Shown here: piece by piece, positions 31,914-43,443 of the stretch
How positions within the stretch are numbered: position 1 is the first letter of the stretch
How the letters are laid out: each line of letters opens with the position of its first letter
Origin: Azotobacter salinestris
GTDB lineage: Bacteria > Pseudomonadota > Gammaproteobacteria > Pseudomonadales > Pseudomonadaceae
Reading direction: 5' to 3'
DNA: 64,000 bases
Assembly: GCF_009363155.1 (NCBI RefSeq)
Contig: NZ_CP045302.1
Span: 3,827,001 to 3,891,000, forward strand
Program-made: the position numbers and the translations under genes
The notes under the pieces: model-generated
What the model saw: only the letters and a program-made list of their open reading frames with translations
What the model was told of the DNA's origin: nothing
The model's database searches: none

Positions 31914-32246
31914 CGGTCGACGGGAGTCTTCCCGTCGTGCGGCGCGCGCCTGGAGAGGGCGCGCAGGTACGAACCGGGGGCCTGGCCTGGCAATCCTGCG
32001 ACTGAAGTGAGTTGGCGCGGCCATCGTGAGGCCGGCGGCGGAAAGATGATGCCATGCCACAGGATACATGCATCACCCTGATTTGTGGCACTTTGACATC
32101 ATGGCATTGCAGTTTGTCAGGATGTGAAGCATGCACGCTTTTGGGGCCGGTATTGCGCGGGGTGACACAGTCGATGATGCCCGTCCATGGGCAGGGTCGG
32201 GAGGCGGGGGGCCGGCATGGCTCCGGCCGGCGCCCCGCCGTGCGCC
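31914..32246. other. Intergenic region between nhaD and the PAS-GGDEF-EAL gene
   Basis: No gene is supported in these 333 bases. The part near 32050-32140 is AT-richer and probably holds the promoter of the PAS-GGDEF-EAL gene. The part near 32200-32240, just after nhaD, holds GC-rich inverted repeats (GCCGG/CCGGC type) that could end nhaD transcription. Confidence 0.45.
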
Positions 32247-33629
32247 TCAGGAAAGGGCGTGCAGGACGATATAGGTTGCCGCGCCGGCGGTGTAGCCGAG
32301 GAAGGCCAGCAGGGTGATCCGCTTGAGGTACCAGATGAAGCTGATGCGCTCCATGCCCATGGCGGCGACGCCGGCGGCCGAGCCGATGATCAGGCTGCTG
32401 CCGCCGGTACCCGCGCAGAAGGCGAGCAGTTCCCAGAAGGTGCCGTCGGTGACGAACTGGGACAGCCAGGTGCCTTCCACGGACGTGACGGCGGCCAGGC
32501 TTTCCGGGCTGGCCAGGGGATACATCTTCATGGCTCCGGCCACCAGCGGCACGTTGTCGACCACGGCCGACAGCAGGCCGATGGCGTAGTTGATGGCGTA
32601 GATGTTGCCCAGCGACTCGCGCAGGAGGGTCGCCACCTGGGTCAGGTGACCGGCGGTGGCCAGGCTGGAGACGGCCAGCAAAATGCCGAGGAAGAACAGC
32701 ACGCTGGGGGTGTCGACCTTGCGCAGCACGCCGACCACCGAGAGCGGATGCTTGTCCTCGGCGTTCTTGTGGCGATGGATGATCTCGGTGGCGACCCAGA
32801 GTACGCCGAGGCCGAGCAGGATGCCCATGTAGGGCGGCAGGTGGGTGACGGTCTTGAACACCGGCACGAACAGCAGGGCACCGAGGCCGAGGCCCAGCAC
32901 CAGGTTGCGCTCGAAGGCGGTGGTCGGGTCGCGGCGGCTTTCCGGGGTTTCCAGCGGGCGGGGACGGGGCGCCTCGCCCTTCAGGTTGAAGCTGAGGATC
33001 AGCAGCGGCACCAAGAGGCAGATCAGGCTGGGCAGGAAGAGGCTGACGATCACTCCGGAGGCGGTGATCTGGCTGCCGATCCAGAGCATGGTGGTGGTCA
33101 CGTCGCCGATCGGCGACCAGGCGCCGCCGGCGTTGGCGGCGATCACCACCATGCCGACATACAGGCAGCGCTCGGGACGCCCGCGGACCAGCTTGCGCAG
33201 CAGCGAGACCATGACGATGGTGGTCGTCAGGTTGTCCAGCACTGCGGAGAGGAAGAAGGTCAGGAGGCTGACGATCCACAGCAGATGCACGCGCTTGCGG
33301 GTCTGGATGCGGTCGGTGATGACCTTGAAGCCCTCGTGGGAGTCGATCAGCTCGACGATGGTCATGGCGCCGAGCAGGAAGAAGAGGATCTCCGAGATCT
33401 CGCCGAGATGATGGCGCAGCTCCGCGACCACCGTGCCGGTGGCGTTGGCGCCGTGGCCGTGGGTGGCGCTCTCCATGAGCGGCAGGATGTGCTCAGCGCC
33501 CAGTACCAGCACGGTCCAGGTGAGGACCGCGGTGACGATGGCCGAAGCGGCCTTGTCGATCTTCAGGGGATGTTCGAGGGCTATGCCTAGATAGCCTATG
33601 ATGAATACAACAGCCATGAGGGCGTACAT
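32247..33629 (-). CDS. nhaD: Sodium:proton antiporter NhaD
   Basis: The 460-residue membrane protein has about 12 helices and the NhaD/ion-transporter signature blocks FFLLGAMTIVELIDSHEGF, VLDNLTTTIVMVSLL, NAGGAWSPIGDVTTTMLWI and SAVVDNVPLVAGA. It exports Na+ or Li+ in exchange for H+ at alkaline pH. The ATG at 33629 has GGAG about 7 bases upstream. Length fits the family (about 450-480). Confidence 0.93.
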   Translation of the reverse strand: MYALMAVVFIIGYLGIALEHPLKIDKAASAIVTAVLTWTVLVLGAEHILPLMESATHGHGANATGTVVAELRHHLGEISEILFFLLGAMTIVELIDSHEGFKVITDRIQTRKRVHLLWIVSLLTFFLSAVLDNLTTTIVMVSLLRKLVRGRPERCLYVGMVVIAANAGGAWSPIGDVTTTMLWIGSQITASGVIVSLFLPSLICLLVPLLILSFNLKGEAPRPRPLETPESRRDPTTAFERNLVLGLGLGALLFVPVFKTVTHLPPYMGILLGLGVLWVATEIIHRHKNAEDKHPLSVVGVLRKVDTPSVLFFLGILLAVSSLATAGHLTQVATLLRESLGNIYAINYAIGLLSAVVDNVPLVAGAMKMYPLASPESLAAVTSVEGTWLSQFVTDGTFWELLAFCAGTGGSSLIIGSAAGVAAMGMERISFIWYLKRITLLAFLGYTAGAATYIVLHALS

Positions 33630-33982
33630 CGGAAGACTCCACAGGTTGAGAAAAACCGTGCGAGCCGCCAGGGGCCGGCTTCCGAAGTCTGCGGGGCTGC
33701 TGCGATGGGAAGAAAGACCGGAGGACCGGAGCGGCTGCCTCCGGTGCTTGGCGGGCGGCAGTGTCCTTGCGGGCCACGGGACGTGGCCGCGTTGTCACAT
33801 TGTGCTTGTTCCGTCTCGACTGGCTTTCCGTGTGCGGTGCTTGCCGGCAATCCGCTGGTGGCGCTTGTGGCACCATTGTTTCACGACATTTCAGGCCGGC
33901 GCCAGCGAACGAATGCTTATAAGGCGAAGATGGGCGGGGGAACCGGGGCTGGCCAGCAGCGCCTGCCGCTGGCCAGCCAATC
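33630..33982. other. Intergenic region between valS and nhaD
   Basis: No gene is supported in these 353 bases. It should carry the nhaD leader and promoter, which point left. The 33770-33930 part is AT-richer. The valS terminator-like hairpin occupies the left end. No riboswitch could be recognised with confidence. Confidence 0.4.
33947..33978 (-). terminator. Terminator-like hairpin after valS
   Basis: A perfect 11-bp inverted repeat GGCTGGCCAGC/GCTGGCCAGCC with a 10-base loop starts 4 bases past the valS stop. No T run follows. Confidence 0.6.
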
Positions 33983-36817
33983 TCAGAGCGCGGCGATGCG
34001 CGCGCGCTGCTCGCCCAGCTTGCTCAGGGCCAGTTCGGCCTCGCTCAGCTTGGCGCGTTCCTTGGCGATCACTTCGGCCGGGGCCTTGTCGACGAAGCTG
34101 GCGTTGCCCAGCTTGCCGCCGATTCGCTTGACCTCGCCTTCCAGGCGCTGGATTTCCTTGTCCAGACGGGCCAGTTCGGCGTCCTTGTCGATCAGCCCGG
34201 CCATCGGCACCAGCACCTGCATCTCGCCGACCAGCGCAGTGGCGGCCAGCGGGGCCTCCTCGCCGGCCTCCAGCACACGGATCGATTCCAGCTTGGCCAG
34301 CTTCATCAGCAGCGGCTGGTTCTCGGCCAGGCGGCGGCGGTCGCTGTCCGAGGCGTTGTTCAGCACCACGTCGATGCGCCTGGCCATGGAGATGTTCATC
34401 TCGCCGCGGATCTGCCGCACGCCGAGCATCAGCGCCTTGACCCACTCGATGTCGTCCTCGGCGGCTTCGTCGATGCGCGCCTCGTCGGCCACCGGCCAGG
34501 GCTGCAGCATCAGCGTCGGACCGGACTTGCCGGCCAGCGGCGCGAGGCGCTGCCAGATTTCCTCGCTGATGAAGGGCATGAAGGGATGCGCCAGGCGCAG
34601 CGCGGTCTCCAGCACGCGGACCAGGGTGCGGCGGGTGCCGCGCTGGCGGGAGGCCGGGGCGTGCTCGTCCCAGAGCACCGGCTTGACCAGTTCCAGATAC
34701 CAGGCGCAGTACTGGTCCCAGACGAACTCGTAGAGCGCCTGGGCGGCGAGGTCGAAGCGGAAGGCGTCGAGCTGGCGGGTCACTTCGAGCTCGGTGCGTT
34801 GCAGCTGGGAAACGATCCAGCGGTCCACCGGCGACAGCTCGACGGGCTCGCCGGCGGCGCCGCAGTCCTTGCCCTCGGTGTTCTCGAAGACGAAGTTGGC
34901 GGCGTTCCACAGTTTGTTGCAGAAGTTGCGGTAGCCCTCGACCCGGCCCATGTCGAACTTGATGTCGCGACCGGTGGAGGCCAGCGAGCAGAAGGTGAAG
35001 CGCAGCGCATCGGTGCCGTAGCTGGCGATGCCTTCGGGGAACTCGGCGCGGGTCTGCTTGGCGATCTTCTCGGCGAGCTTGGGCTGCATCATGCCGCTGG
35101 TGCGCTTGGCCACCAGGCTTTCCAGGTCGATGCCGTCGACGATGTCCAGCGGGTCGAGCACGTTGCCCTTGGACTTGGACATCTTGTGGCCCTGGCTGTC
35201 GCGCACCAGACCGTGGACGTAGACGGTCTTGAAGGGGATCTGCCCGGTCAGGTGCAGGGACATCATGATCATCCGGGCAACCCAGAAGAAGATGATGTCG
35301 AAGCCGGTGACCAGCACGTCGGTGGGGTGGAAGGTCTTGAGGAACTCGGTCTGCGCAGGCCAGCCCAGGGTGGAGAAGGTCCACAGGCCGGAGCTGAACC
35401 AGGTGTCCAGCACGTCCTCGTCCTGGCGCAGCGGCTCGTCGTTGCGAATCGCATACTTGCTGCGCACCTCCGCCTCGTCGCGGCCGACGTAGGCGTTGCC
35501 GGCCTCGTCGTACCAGGCCGGAATGCGGTGGCCCCACCACAGCTGGCGGCTGATGCACCAGTCCTGGATGTCGCGCATCCAGGAGAAGTACATGTTCTCG
35601 TACTGCTTGGGCACGAACTGGATGGAGCCGTCCTCCACGGCGGCGATGGCCTTCTCGGCCAGCGGCTTGGTGGAAACGTACCACTGGTCGGTCAGCCAGG
35701 GCTCGATGATGGTGCCGGAGCGGTCGCCGCGCGGTACCTTCAGCGCGTGGTCGTCGATCTTCTCCAGAAGGCCCATGCCGTCGAAGTCGGCGACCACGGC
35801 CTTGCGCGCGTCGAAGCGGTCCATGCCTGCATAGCTGTCCGGCAGGGTGGGATCGATGCGCGTGTTCGGCGTGCCGTCGATGTCGAACACCTGGGCCTGG
35901 GCCAGGACCGTGGCGTTCTTGTCGAAAATGTTGATCAGCGGCAGGTGGTGGCGCTTGCCGACCTCGTAGTCGTTGAAGTCGTGGGCCGGGGTGATCTTCA
36001 CGCAGCCGGTGCCGAACTCGCGGTCGACGTACTCGTCGGCGATGATCGGGATCAGGCGGTTGACCAGGGGCAGCAGCACGTGGCGGCCGATCAGGTCCTT
36101 GTAGCGCTTGTCCTCCGGATGCACGGCGACGGCGGCATCGCCCAGCATGGTTTCCGGGCGGGTGGTGGCGACCACCAGATAGCCCTTGCCCTCGCTGGTG
36201 CGGGCATCGTCGGCCAGCGGGTAGCGCAGGTGCCAGAGGTGACCCTTCTCGTCGTGGTTCTCCACCTCCAGGTCGGAGATCGCGGTGTGCAGCTTGGTGT
36301 CCCAGTTGACCAGACGCTTGCCGCGGTAGATCAGGCCGTCATCAAAGAGGCGGACGAAGGCTTCCTTGACCGCTTCGGAAAGGCCCTCGTCCATGGTGAA
36401 GCGTTCCCGCGACCAGTCCACCGAGCTGCCCAGGCGGCGGATCTGCCGGGTGATGGTGCCGCCCGACTGCTCTTTCCATTCCCAGACCTTGTCGAGGAAC
36501 TTCTCGCGGCCGAGGTCGTGGCGGCTGACGCCCTGGGCTGCCAGCTGGCGCTCCACCACCATCTGGGTGGCGATGCCGGCATGGTCGGTGCCCGGCTGCC
36601 ACAGGGTGTTGCGGCCCTGCATGCGGCGGAAGCGGATCAGCGCGTCCATGATCGCATTGTTGAAGCCGTGGCCCATGTGCAGGCTGCCGGTGACGTTCGG
36701 CGGCGGGATCATGATGGTGTAGGGCTCGCCGCTGCCCTGCGGGGCGAAGTAGTTCTTCGCCTCCCATTCGGCGTACCAACGGGATTCAATGGCGTGCGGC
36801 TGGTAGGTCTTGTCCAT
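33983..36817 (-). CDS. valS: Valyl-tRNA synthetase
   Basis: The 944-residue class I synthetase charges tRNA-Val. The HIGH-type motif reads HMGH (47-50) after PPPNVTG, and KMSKS is at 545-549. A C-terminal coiled coil (about 880-940) is typical of ValRS. The long insertion between the catalytic halves is the editing domain. It follows holC and a small conserved gene in the usual pseudomonad order. Confidence 0.98.
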   Translation of the reverse strand: MDKTYQPHAIESRWYAEWEAKNYFAPQGSGEPYTIMIPPPNVTGSLHMGHGFNNAIMDALIRFRRMQGRNTLWQPGTDHAGIATQMVVERQLAAQGVSRHDLGREKFLDKVWEWKEQSGGTITRQIRRLGSSVDWSRERFTMDEGLSEAVKEAFVRLFDDGLIYRGKRLVNWDTKLHTAISDLEVENHDEKGHLWHLRYPLADDARTSEGKGYLVVATTRPETMLGDAAVAVHPEDKRYKDLIGRHVLLPLVNRLIPIIADEYVDREFGTGCVKITPAHDFNDYEVGKRHHLPLINIFDKNATVLAQAQVFDIDGTPNTRIDPTLPDSYAGMDRFDARKAVVADFDGMGLLEKIDDHALKVPRGDRSGTIIEPWLTDQWYVSTKPLAEKAIAAVEDGSIQFVPKQYENMYFSWMRDIQDWCISRQLWWGHRIPAWYDEAGNAYVGRDEAEVRSKYAIRNDEPLRQDEDVLDTWFSSGLWTFSTLGWPAQTEFLKTFHPTDVLVTGFDIIFFWVARMIMMSLHLTGQIPFKTVYVHGLVRDSQGHKMSKSKGNVLDPLDIVDGIDLESLVAKRTSGMMQPKLAEKIAKQTRAEFPEGIASYGTDALRFTFCSLASTGRDIKFDMGRVEGYRNFCNKLWNAANFVFENTEGKDCGAAGEPVELSPVDRWIVSQLQRTELEVTRQLDAFRFDLAAQALYEFVWDQYCAWYLELVKPVLWDEHAPASRQRGTRRTLVRVLETALRLAHPFMPFISEEIWQRLAPLAGKSGPTLMLQPWPVADEARIDEAAEDDIEWVKALMLGVRQIRGEMNISMARRIDVVLNNASDSDRRRLAENQPLLMKLAKLESIRVLEAGEEAPLAATALVGEMQVLVPMAGLIDKDAELARLDKEIQRLEGEVKRIGGKLGNASFVDKAPAEVIAKERAKLSEAELALSKLGEQRARIAAL

Positions 36818-36953
36818 GCGGAGGAAACCCTTGTAAGACGGCTGATCTGGGGAAAACCGGGGAGTATAAAGGCAAACCCGTACCTGTGGGCTGCAATCCC
36901 TGCAAGTCTAATGGAGTGCCGTGGCGGCCGGGTGGCGGGCCGCAGGCGAAGGC

Positions 36954-37292
36954 TCAGGGCTTGCGCCGGGCGAGAAGCTGGTCCAGGCGGGCCTCGAGGC
37001 GGCGTTTCAGCTCGGCCTCGATCTGTGGCACGAAGTCGTCGACGACCTCCTGCAGGATCAACTGGGCCTCGGTGCGCAGGCTCTGCTCCAGGTCTGGCGG
37101 AAGCGCGGTCGGAGGCGGCCCGGCTTCCTCCTCTGCGACGGGAACGATCTCCGAGAGTAGCGGAATGTCGTCGGCGCCGAGGGTCTCGGTGAGCAGGGGC
37201 GGCAGCGCCAGGTCCTCGTCCAGCAGGTCGCGGATCGACTGCAGATCGCTCAGCAGGTGGGTGGTGTCCGGCTTGGGTTTCAGGCTGTCCAT
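36954..37292 (-). CDS. Conserved hypothetical protein between holC and valS
   Basis: The 112-residue acidic protein has a Pro-rich middle (EEAGPPPTALPP) and a long C-terminal amphipathic helix (about 68-110). It lies 6 bases after holC and about 136 bases before valS, an arrangement kept in pseudomonads. The function is unknown; the context with DNA polymerase III chi hints at, but does not prove, a replication link. Confidence 0.8.
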   Translation of the reverse strand: MDSLKPKPDTTHLLSDLQSIRDLLDEDLALPPLLTETLGADDIPLLSEIVPVAEEEAGPPPTALPPDLEQSLRTEAQLILQEVVDDFVPQIEAELKRRLEARLDQLLARRKP

Positions 37293-37298
37293 GGCACG

Positions 37299-37727
37299 TC
37301 AGAGGCGAGAAAGACGGTGATCCTGCAAAGCATAGCCGCGCTCGCGGTAGAAGCGGTAATTGGCGCGCGTGGCCTGGCGTATGCCCGGTTCGCTCACCAC
37401 CAGTTCGGCGATCCGCTCGAAGCGTGCGCAGCAGGGCGGCACGCTCAGGGCCAGGTTGATCAGCAGCTCGTGATGGCTGCCGGGATCGTCGCCCAGGCCG
37501 AGGGCGATCGGTGCGTCGGCATCCGCCTCGAGCATGCCGTGGGGGAGGAAGGCCTCGGCCTTGAAGCTCCACAGGCGGGCATCCAGCGCCTCGCGCTGGG
37601 GCGCGTCCTGGCAGTGCACATAGACGCGATGGCCCAGGCGCCAGGCCTTTTCCGCCAGCTTGCAGGCGAAGTTCAGGCGCGCCGCCGGATCTGCGGAGGG
37701 CAGGATATAGAAGTCGACCTGGGGCAT
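37299..37727 (-). CDS. holC: DNA polymerase III subunit chi
   Basis: The 142-residue chi subunit of the clamp-loader complex links psi and single-stranded DNA-binding protein. It has VDFYILP at the start, the WSFKAEAFLPHG block, and HELLINLA. Located after pepA in the same direction with a 46-base gap, as in other gammaproteobacteria. Confidence 0.93.
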   Translation of the reverse strand: MPQVDFYILPSADPAARLNFACKLAEKAWRLGHRVYVHCQDAPQREALDARLWSFKAEAFLPHGMLEADADAPIALGLGDDPGSHHELLINLALSVPPCCARFERIAELVVSEPGIRQATRANYRFYRERGYALQDHRLSRL

Positions 37728-37773
37728 GGAGTCCTCGGCTGTGCGGGAGCGGGCCGGCCGCTCCCGCGGTCGC

Positions 37774-39387
<1,614 letters not shown>

Positions 39388-39534
39388 TCACGTCAGGGAC
39401 ACTGCACAACCTTGCCTGGTCTTGCCCCGTCCGGCCCGCGTGGCCTCTTCGACGGCCCGTGGGGCGGTGGGTCGGCAACGAGACGGCTAGTTTGAGCACA
39501 GCCGCCTGAGCCTGACAACCCTGGAGTGTCTGGT

Positions 39535-40656
39535 TTGATCATCCCTCGCTATCTTTCCCGTGAGCTGCTGATGACGCTGAGCGCGGTCAGTGCCGTGCTG
39601 CTGGCGATCATCATGAGTGGCCGCTTCATCAAGTATCTGGCGCAGGCCGCCCAGGGTCTGCTCGACCCGGGCGTGTTGCTGCAGATCATGCTTTACCGGA
39701 TGCCCAGCTTCCTTGAGCTGATCCTGCCGCTGGGGCTGTTTCTCGGCATCCTGCTGGCCTACGGCCGACTGTATCTCGACAGCGAAATGACCGTGCTGGC
39801 GGCGACCGGCATGAGCCCGCAGCGCCTGGTCGCCTATACCCTGGTGCCGGCCATTCCGGTCGCCGCACTGGTTGCCTGGATGAGCCTGGGGCTGGCGCCC
39901 CAGGGGATACGCATGGTCGAGCAACTGCTCAACGAGCAGAAGGCTCTGACTGAGTTCGACACCCTGGTACCGGGCCGCTTCCAGACCATGAAGGATGGCT
40001 CGCGGGTGACCTATGTCGAGGATCTGACCGACGATCGCACCGAACTCTCCAGCGTGTTCATCAGCGAGAAGCGGATGTCCCGCGACGGCGGGAAGGAGCG
40101 CGGCATCGCCGTGCTGGTGGCGGAGGGCGGTCGCCAGGAGGTGCAGGCGGACGGTAGCCGCTATCTGATCCTGCAGAACGGCTATCGCTATGACGGCAAT
40201 CCTGGCGAGGCCGACTACCGGGTGATCCGCTACGACACCTACGGCGTGTTGCTGGCCAAGCCGGCGGTGAGCAGCGAGATCAACGAGCGCGAGGCGATTC
40301 CCACCCGCGAGTTGATCGGCAGCGACCTGCCGCGTCATCAGGCCGAGCTGCAATGGCGCCTTTCCCTGCCCCTGCTGGTGTTCGTGGTCGCCGTGCTGGC
40401 CGTGCCGCTGGCCAAGGTCAACCCCCGTCAGGGGCGTTTTCTCAAGCTGCTGCCGGCAATCCTTCTGTACATGGCCTATCTGGCCACGCTGATCGCCGTG
40501 CGCGGCGAACTGGACAAGGGCGGGATCCCGATGCTGATAGGTCTCTGGTGGGTCCATGGGCTCTTTCTGCTGATCGGTCTGGGACTGCTGTTCTGGGAGC
40601 CCCTGCGCCTGCGGCTGGCGAATCGGCGCGCCGAGCGGAGTCTGAATCATGGGTAA
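39535..40656 (+). CDS. lptF: LPS export permease subunit LptF
   Basis: The 373-residue inner-membrane protein of the LptB2FG transporter extracts lipopolysaccharide from the inner membrane. It has two blocks of three helices around a periplasmic beta-jellyroll domain (about 125-265). A TTG start at 39535 is chosen: GGAG at 39523-39526 stands 8 bases upstream, and the protein then begins IIPRYLSRELL, like pseudomonad LptF. A GTG at 39526 overlaps that ribosome-binding site and so is unlikely. It overlaps lptG by 8 bases and is divergent from pepA. Confidence 0.93.
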   Translation: MIIPRYLSRELLMTLSAVSAVLLAIIMSGRFIKYLAQAAQGLLDPGVLLQIMLYRMPSFLELILPLGLFLGILLAYGRLYLDSEMTVLAATGMSPQRLVAYTLVPAIPVAALVAWMSLGLAPQGIRMVEQLLNEQKALTEFDTLVPGRFQTMKDGSRVTYVEDLTDDRTELSSVFISEKRMSRDGGKERGIAVLVAEGGRQEVQADGSRYLILQNGYRYDGNPGEADYRVIRYDTYGVLLAKPAVSSEINEREAIPTRELIGSDLPRHQAELQWRLSLPLLVFVVAVLAVPLAKVNPRQGRFLKLLPAILLYMAYLATLIAVRGELDKGGIPMLIGLWWVHGLFLLIGLGLLFWEPLRLRLANRRAERSLNHG

Positions 40657-41710
40657 GCTGGACAGATACATCGGCGTCAGCGTGTTTCTCGCCATCCTGG
40701 CGGTGCTCGGGGTGATTGTCGGCCTGTCCCTGCTGTTCGCCTTCGTCGACGAACTGGGCGATGTCCGGGGCAATTACGATCTGGTCGCCGCGGCCTGGTA
40801 CGTCCTGCTGACCGTGCCACAGCGAACCTATGAAATGCTGCCGATGGCGGCGCTGATCGGCTGTCTGATCGGCCTGGGCAGTCTGGCCAGCAGCAGCGAG
40901 CTGACGGTCATGCGGGCCGCCGGCGTATCGCTCGGGCGCATCGTCTGGGCAGTGATGAAGCCCATGCTGGTGCTGATGGTGCTCGGCGGACTGCTCGGCG
41001 AATACCTGGCGCCCTGGACGGAGAACAAGGCCGAAGCGCACCGCTCCCTGGCTCAGGGCGGCGGCGAGGCGCAGACCTCCAAGCACGGCCTCTGGCACCG
41101 CCAGGGCGACGAGTTCGTGCACGTCAACGCGGTGCAGCCGGGAGGCGTGCTGTACGGGGTGACGCGCTACCGCTTCGACGATCAGCGTCATCTGCTGTCT
41201 TCCAGCTTTGCCAGGAGGGCGCAGTTCCAGGATGGAAACTGGCAGCTGGAGGATGTGACGACCACTCGTTTCCTCGAGCGCAGCACCGAGATCGTCAAGG
41301 CTGCCAGGGAGCACTGGGATATTCTGCTGAGCCCGCAACTGCTGGGGACCGTGGTGATGGATCCGGAGGCCCTGCCGGTAACCGGGCTCTGGCGCTACAT
41401 CCATTACCTGGGCGAACAGGGGCTGAACAATGCGCGCTACTGGCTGGCCTTCTGGACCAAGGTGCTGCAGCCTTTGGTGACCGCGGCGCTGGTGTTGATG
41501 GCGATTTCCTTCATCTTCGGCCCGCTGCGCTCGGTCACCCTCGGTCAGCGCCTCTTCACAGGGGTGCTGGTCGGCTTCGTCTTCCGCATCTTCCAGGATC
41601 TGCTCGGCCCCTCGAGCCAGGTGTTCGGCTTCTCGCCTCTGCTGGCGGTGCTTTTGCCGGCCGGGTTCTGTGCCCTGCTGGGAATGTATCTGTTGCGGCG
41701 GGCCGGGTAG
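40649..41710 (+). CDS. lptG: LPS export permease subunit LptG
   Basis: The 353-residue partner of LptF has the same fold: helices in GVSVFLAILAVLGVIVGLSL and LPMAALIGCLIGLGSL, a periplasmic domain, and three C-terminal helices ending LLAVLLPAGFCALLGMYLL. It overlaps the end of lptF, so the two are translated together. It ends 53 bases before the convergent RDD gene. Confidence 0.95.
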   Translation: MGKLDRYIGVSVFLAILAVLGVIVGLSLLFAFVDELGDVRGNYDLVAAAWYVLLTVPQRTYEMLPMAALIGCLIGLGSLASSSELTVMRAAGVSLGRIVWAVMKPMLVLMVLGGLLGEYLAPWTENKAEAHRSLAQGGGEAQTSKHGLWHRQGDEFVHVNAVQPGGVLYGVTRYRFDDQRHLLSSSFARRAQFQDGNWQLEDVTTTRFLERSTEIVKAAREHWDILLSPQLLGTVVMDPEALPVTGLWRYIHYLGEQGLNNARYWLAFWTKVLQPLVTAALVLMAISFIFGPLRSVTLGQRLFTGVLVGFVFRIFQDLLGPSSQVFGFSPLLAVLLPAGFCALLGMYLLRRAG

Positions 41711-41763
41711 GGGGATTCTCCCGCCTGCCGTGGTCGGGCGGGCGGGAGAGGGGCTGGCTGTCG

Positions 41764-42258
41764 CTACTTCTTGTGGATGTTCTTCGGCAGCCGAACCACC
41801 TGGCTGTTGGAGTACATGTCCTGCCAGGTACGCCCCTGCTTGTCCCAGAGCATCCAGAGATAGCCCAGACCAAAGCACAGCCAGGAGGCGATGGCGATCA
41901 GGAAGCGCAGCAAGGCCTGCCAGAGGTCGATGGCAGTGCCGTCGCTGTTCTGGACGCGCAGGCCCCAGACCTGCATGCCGAGGGTCTGTCCCTTGTGCGT
42001 CCAGAACTTCGTGAAAAAGCCGAACAGGCAGAAAAACAGTAAGGAGGAGAGGAGTGGGTCGCCATCCAGTGCGCCGGCGTCGGATAGCTGCCTGAGGCGC
42101 TCGCTGCCGATGATGGCCATCTGTATCAGCTTGTAGAGGAAGGTGACGACGATCAGCAGGGCGATGCAGAGCAGGAAGTCATAGAACATCGCTGCCAGGC
42201 GACGGGGAAGTCCTGCGGCAGGAAAGTCGCCTTGGGGGATCAGGGCGGGTTTGGGCAT
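41764..42258 (-). CDS. RDD family membrane protein
   Basis: The 164-residue protein has the RDD hallmark (LPRRLAAMFYDFLL: Arg and Asp in the first helix), a middle helix pair, and GQTLGMQVWGLRVQNSDG, which fits the family. Function is not established; some members transport ions. The ATG at 42258 is the first Met; the longer frame needs a TTG. Confidence 0.88.
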   Translation of the reverse strand: MPKPALIPQGDFPAAGLPRRLAAMFYDFLLCIALLIVVTFLYKLIQMAIIGSERLRQLSDAGALDGDPLLSSLLFFCLFGFFTKFWTHKGQTLGMQVWGLRVQNSDGTAIDLWQALLRFLIAIASWLCFGLGYLWMLWDKQGRTWQDMYSNSQVVRLPKNIHKK

Positions 42259-42308
42259 GGCGGACTCGCGGTAAGGCAAAGGCCGTTATTCTACGAGATC
42301 CCAGGCAC

Positions 42309-42343
42309 AAAAAAGCCCCTGATGTCGCCATCAGGGGCTTTTT
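42309..42343. terminator. Bidirectional rho-independent terminator
   Basis: A perfect 10-bp stem GCCCCTGATG/CATCAGGGGC with a TCGC loop is flanked by six A and five T. It terminates the cold-shock transcript on the minus strand, just beyond its stop. Confidence 0.95.
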
Positions 42344-42356
42344 GGCAAGCCGGCAA

Positions 42357-42569
42357 TCAGCCCAGGATCTGGACCTTGTCAGCCTGCATGCCTTTCTGGC
42401 CTTGCACCGCTTCGAAGGTGACTTTCTGGCCTTCTTTCAGGCTCTTGAAGCCGGTGCCTTCGATTGCGCGGAAGTGAACGAACAGATCCGGACCGCTCTC
42501 GGGAGTGATGAAGCCAAAGCCCTTCTCGTCGTTGAACCACTTGACGGTGCCGGTTTGACGATTCGACAT
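42357..42569 (-). CDS. Cold-shock protein (CspA/CapB type)
   Basis: The 70-residue single cold-shock domain has RNP1 KGFGFI and RNP2 LFVHF, starting [17 protein letters not shown]. It acts as an RNA chaperone. AAGGA precedes the ATG. A candidate promoter lies about 160 bases upstream, giving a long leader, as is common for cold-inducible csp genes; cold induction itself is inferred. Followed by a strong terminator. Confidence 0.95.
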   Translation of the reverse strand: MSNRQTGTVKWFNDEKGFGFITPESGPDLFVHFRAIEGTGFKSLKEGQKVTFEAVQGQKGMQADKVQILG

Positions 42570-42732
42570 GTCTTATTTCCTTGAAACTGGAGTTGATGGC
42601 AGTCTCTGTGACAACAGAGAGCTAGAACTGGTTGCAGAGAGTAAGAGAAGTCGAGCGGGATGTAGCGGACCTGTAGGACCTACTGCCACCAAGTCAAGAT
42701 TCAACAGCGACCCACGCAAACACAGTTTAGAT

Positions 42733-42762
42733 ACTGTACGCCAAGTCCGCGGAAAAAGCCAA
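42733..42762 (-). promoter_or_regulatory. Candidate promoter of the cold-shock gene
   Basis: On the minus strand TTGGCT (42757-42762) and TACAGT (42733-42738) are 18 bases apart, implying a leader of roughly 155 bases. The leader includes a small hairpin CTCTGT/ACAGAG near 42602-42617. Confidence 0.5.
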
Positions 42763-42993
42763 GCCCCGGAGCGGAAGGTTTTGTGATGGCTGGTTGTGCG
42801 AAATCTGCGGTCATTTTCAATAAAAATGATGTATTTTTTGAAAAAATATTCCTTTTTGCAGAGGTGTTCGGTGTGTTTTTCAGCGTGTTTTCCGTACTGG
42901 GTGCGGAGTCAGGTCTGACAGGAGCAGGCTGCGTTCTGCTGTCGGTTCGTCGCCGCCGGGCGTCGGCTGGGCCGTCTCGTCCCTCCTCGGTTC

Positions 42994-43012
42994 ATTACAA
43001 TTTTATTGTAAT
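42994..43012. promoter_or_regulatory. Perfect AT-rich palindrome, possible operator
   Basis: Arms ATTACAAT and ATTGTAAT are separated by TTT. In such GC-rich DNA a perfect 8-bp AT palindrome stands out and could be a regulator site. The regulator is unknown. Confidence 0.45.
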
Positions 43013-43355
43013 CAGATTCCAGTACGCAGTGCGCTGCCTGGAGCCGAGATGGCTTAAGGCTTTCACGGCTCTTGACTGAAGTACGCAGATGGCGGTTTTG
43101 CTGGTGTCTGCGGGAAGCAAACTCGACTGGTGCGGTCTGTGATGATTTACAAGGCTAGAGGGGGGGCTTTTTATTTGTCCCTGTTTCAAGGAAACATCTT
43201 TTAAATAATCTTCGAGTCTATGTATTCACATTAAAATGACTTGATCAAATAAGTAGTGGCTTGACCCTGATGACCCCGAGGGCTTTGCTTGTATTGTTTG
43301 TGGGTGAATGCAGGCTTTTCTCGGGAGCTGGATATGGCAGGGCTTCCGGGGAGTG

Positions 43356-43443
43356 CAAGGATCGGAAAAAGATGGTTGCTGAATTGCGAGGTGTACCCAT
43401 GCGCTTTTCCTGGGGCCGGCTCCGGCGCCTTGTCCGATCCTTG
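43356..43443. other. Long-range inverted repeat, possible structured RNA
   Basis: CAAGGATCGGA (43356-43366) and its exact complement TCCGATCCTTG (43433-43443) enclose 66 bases that contain further GC-rich self-complementary sequence around 43409-43430. It could be a folded transcript or untranslated leader. No promoter or terminator pair was located. Confidence 0.35.

Noticed and set aside
33630-33982. Cation- or pH-sensing riboswitch in the nhaD leader
   Set aside because: No conserved motif could be recognised; only a valS terminator-like hairpin is evident.
42783-43079. 98-codon plus-strand frame in the same region
   Set aside because: No ribosome-binding site, mixed composition, and it spans the AT palindrome; weak coding evidence.
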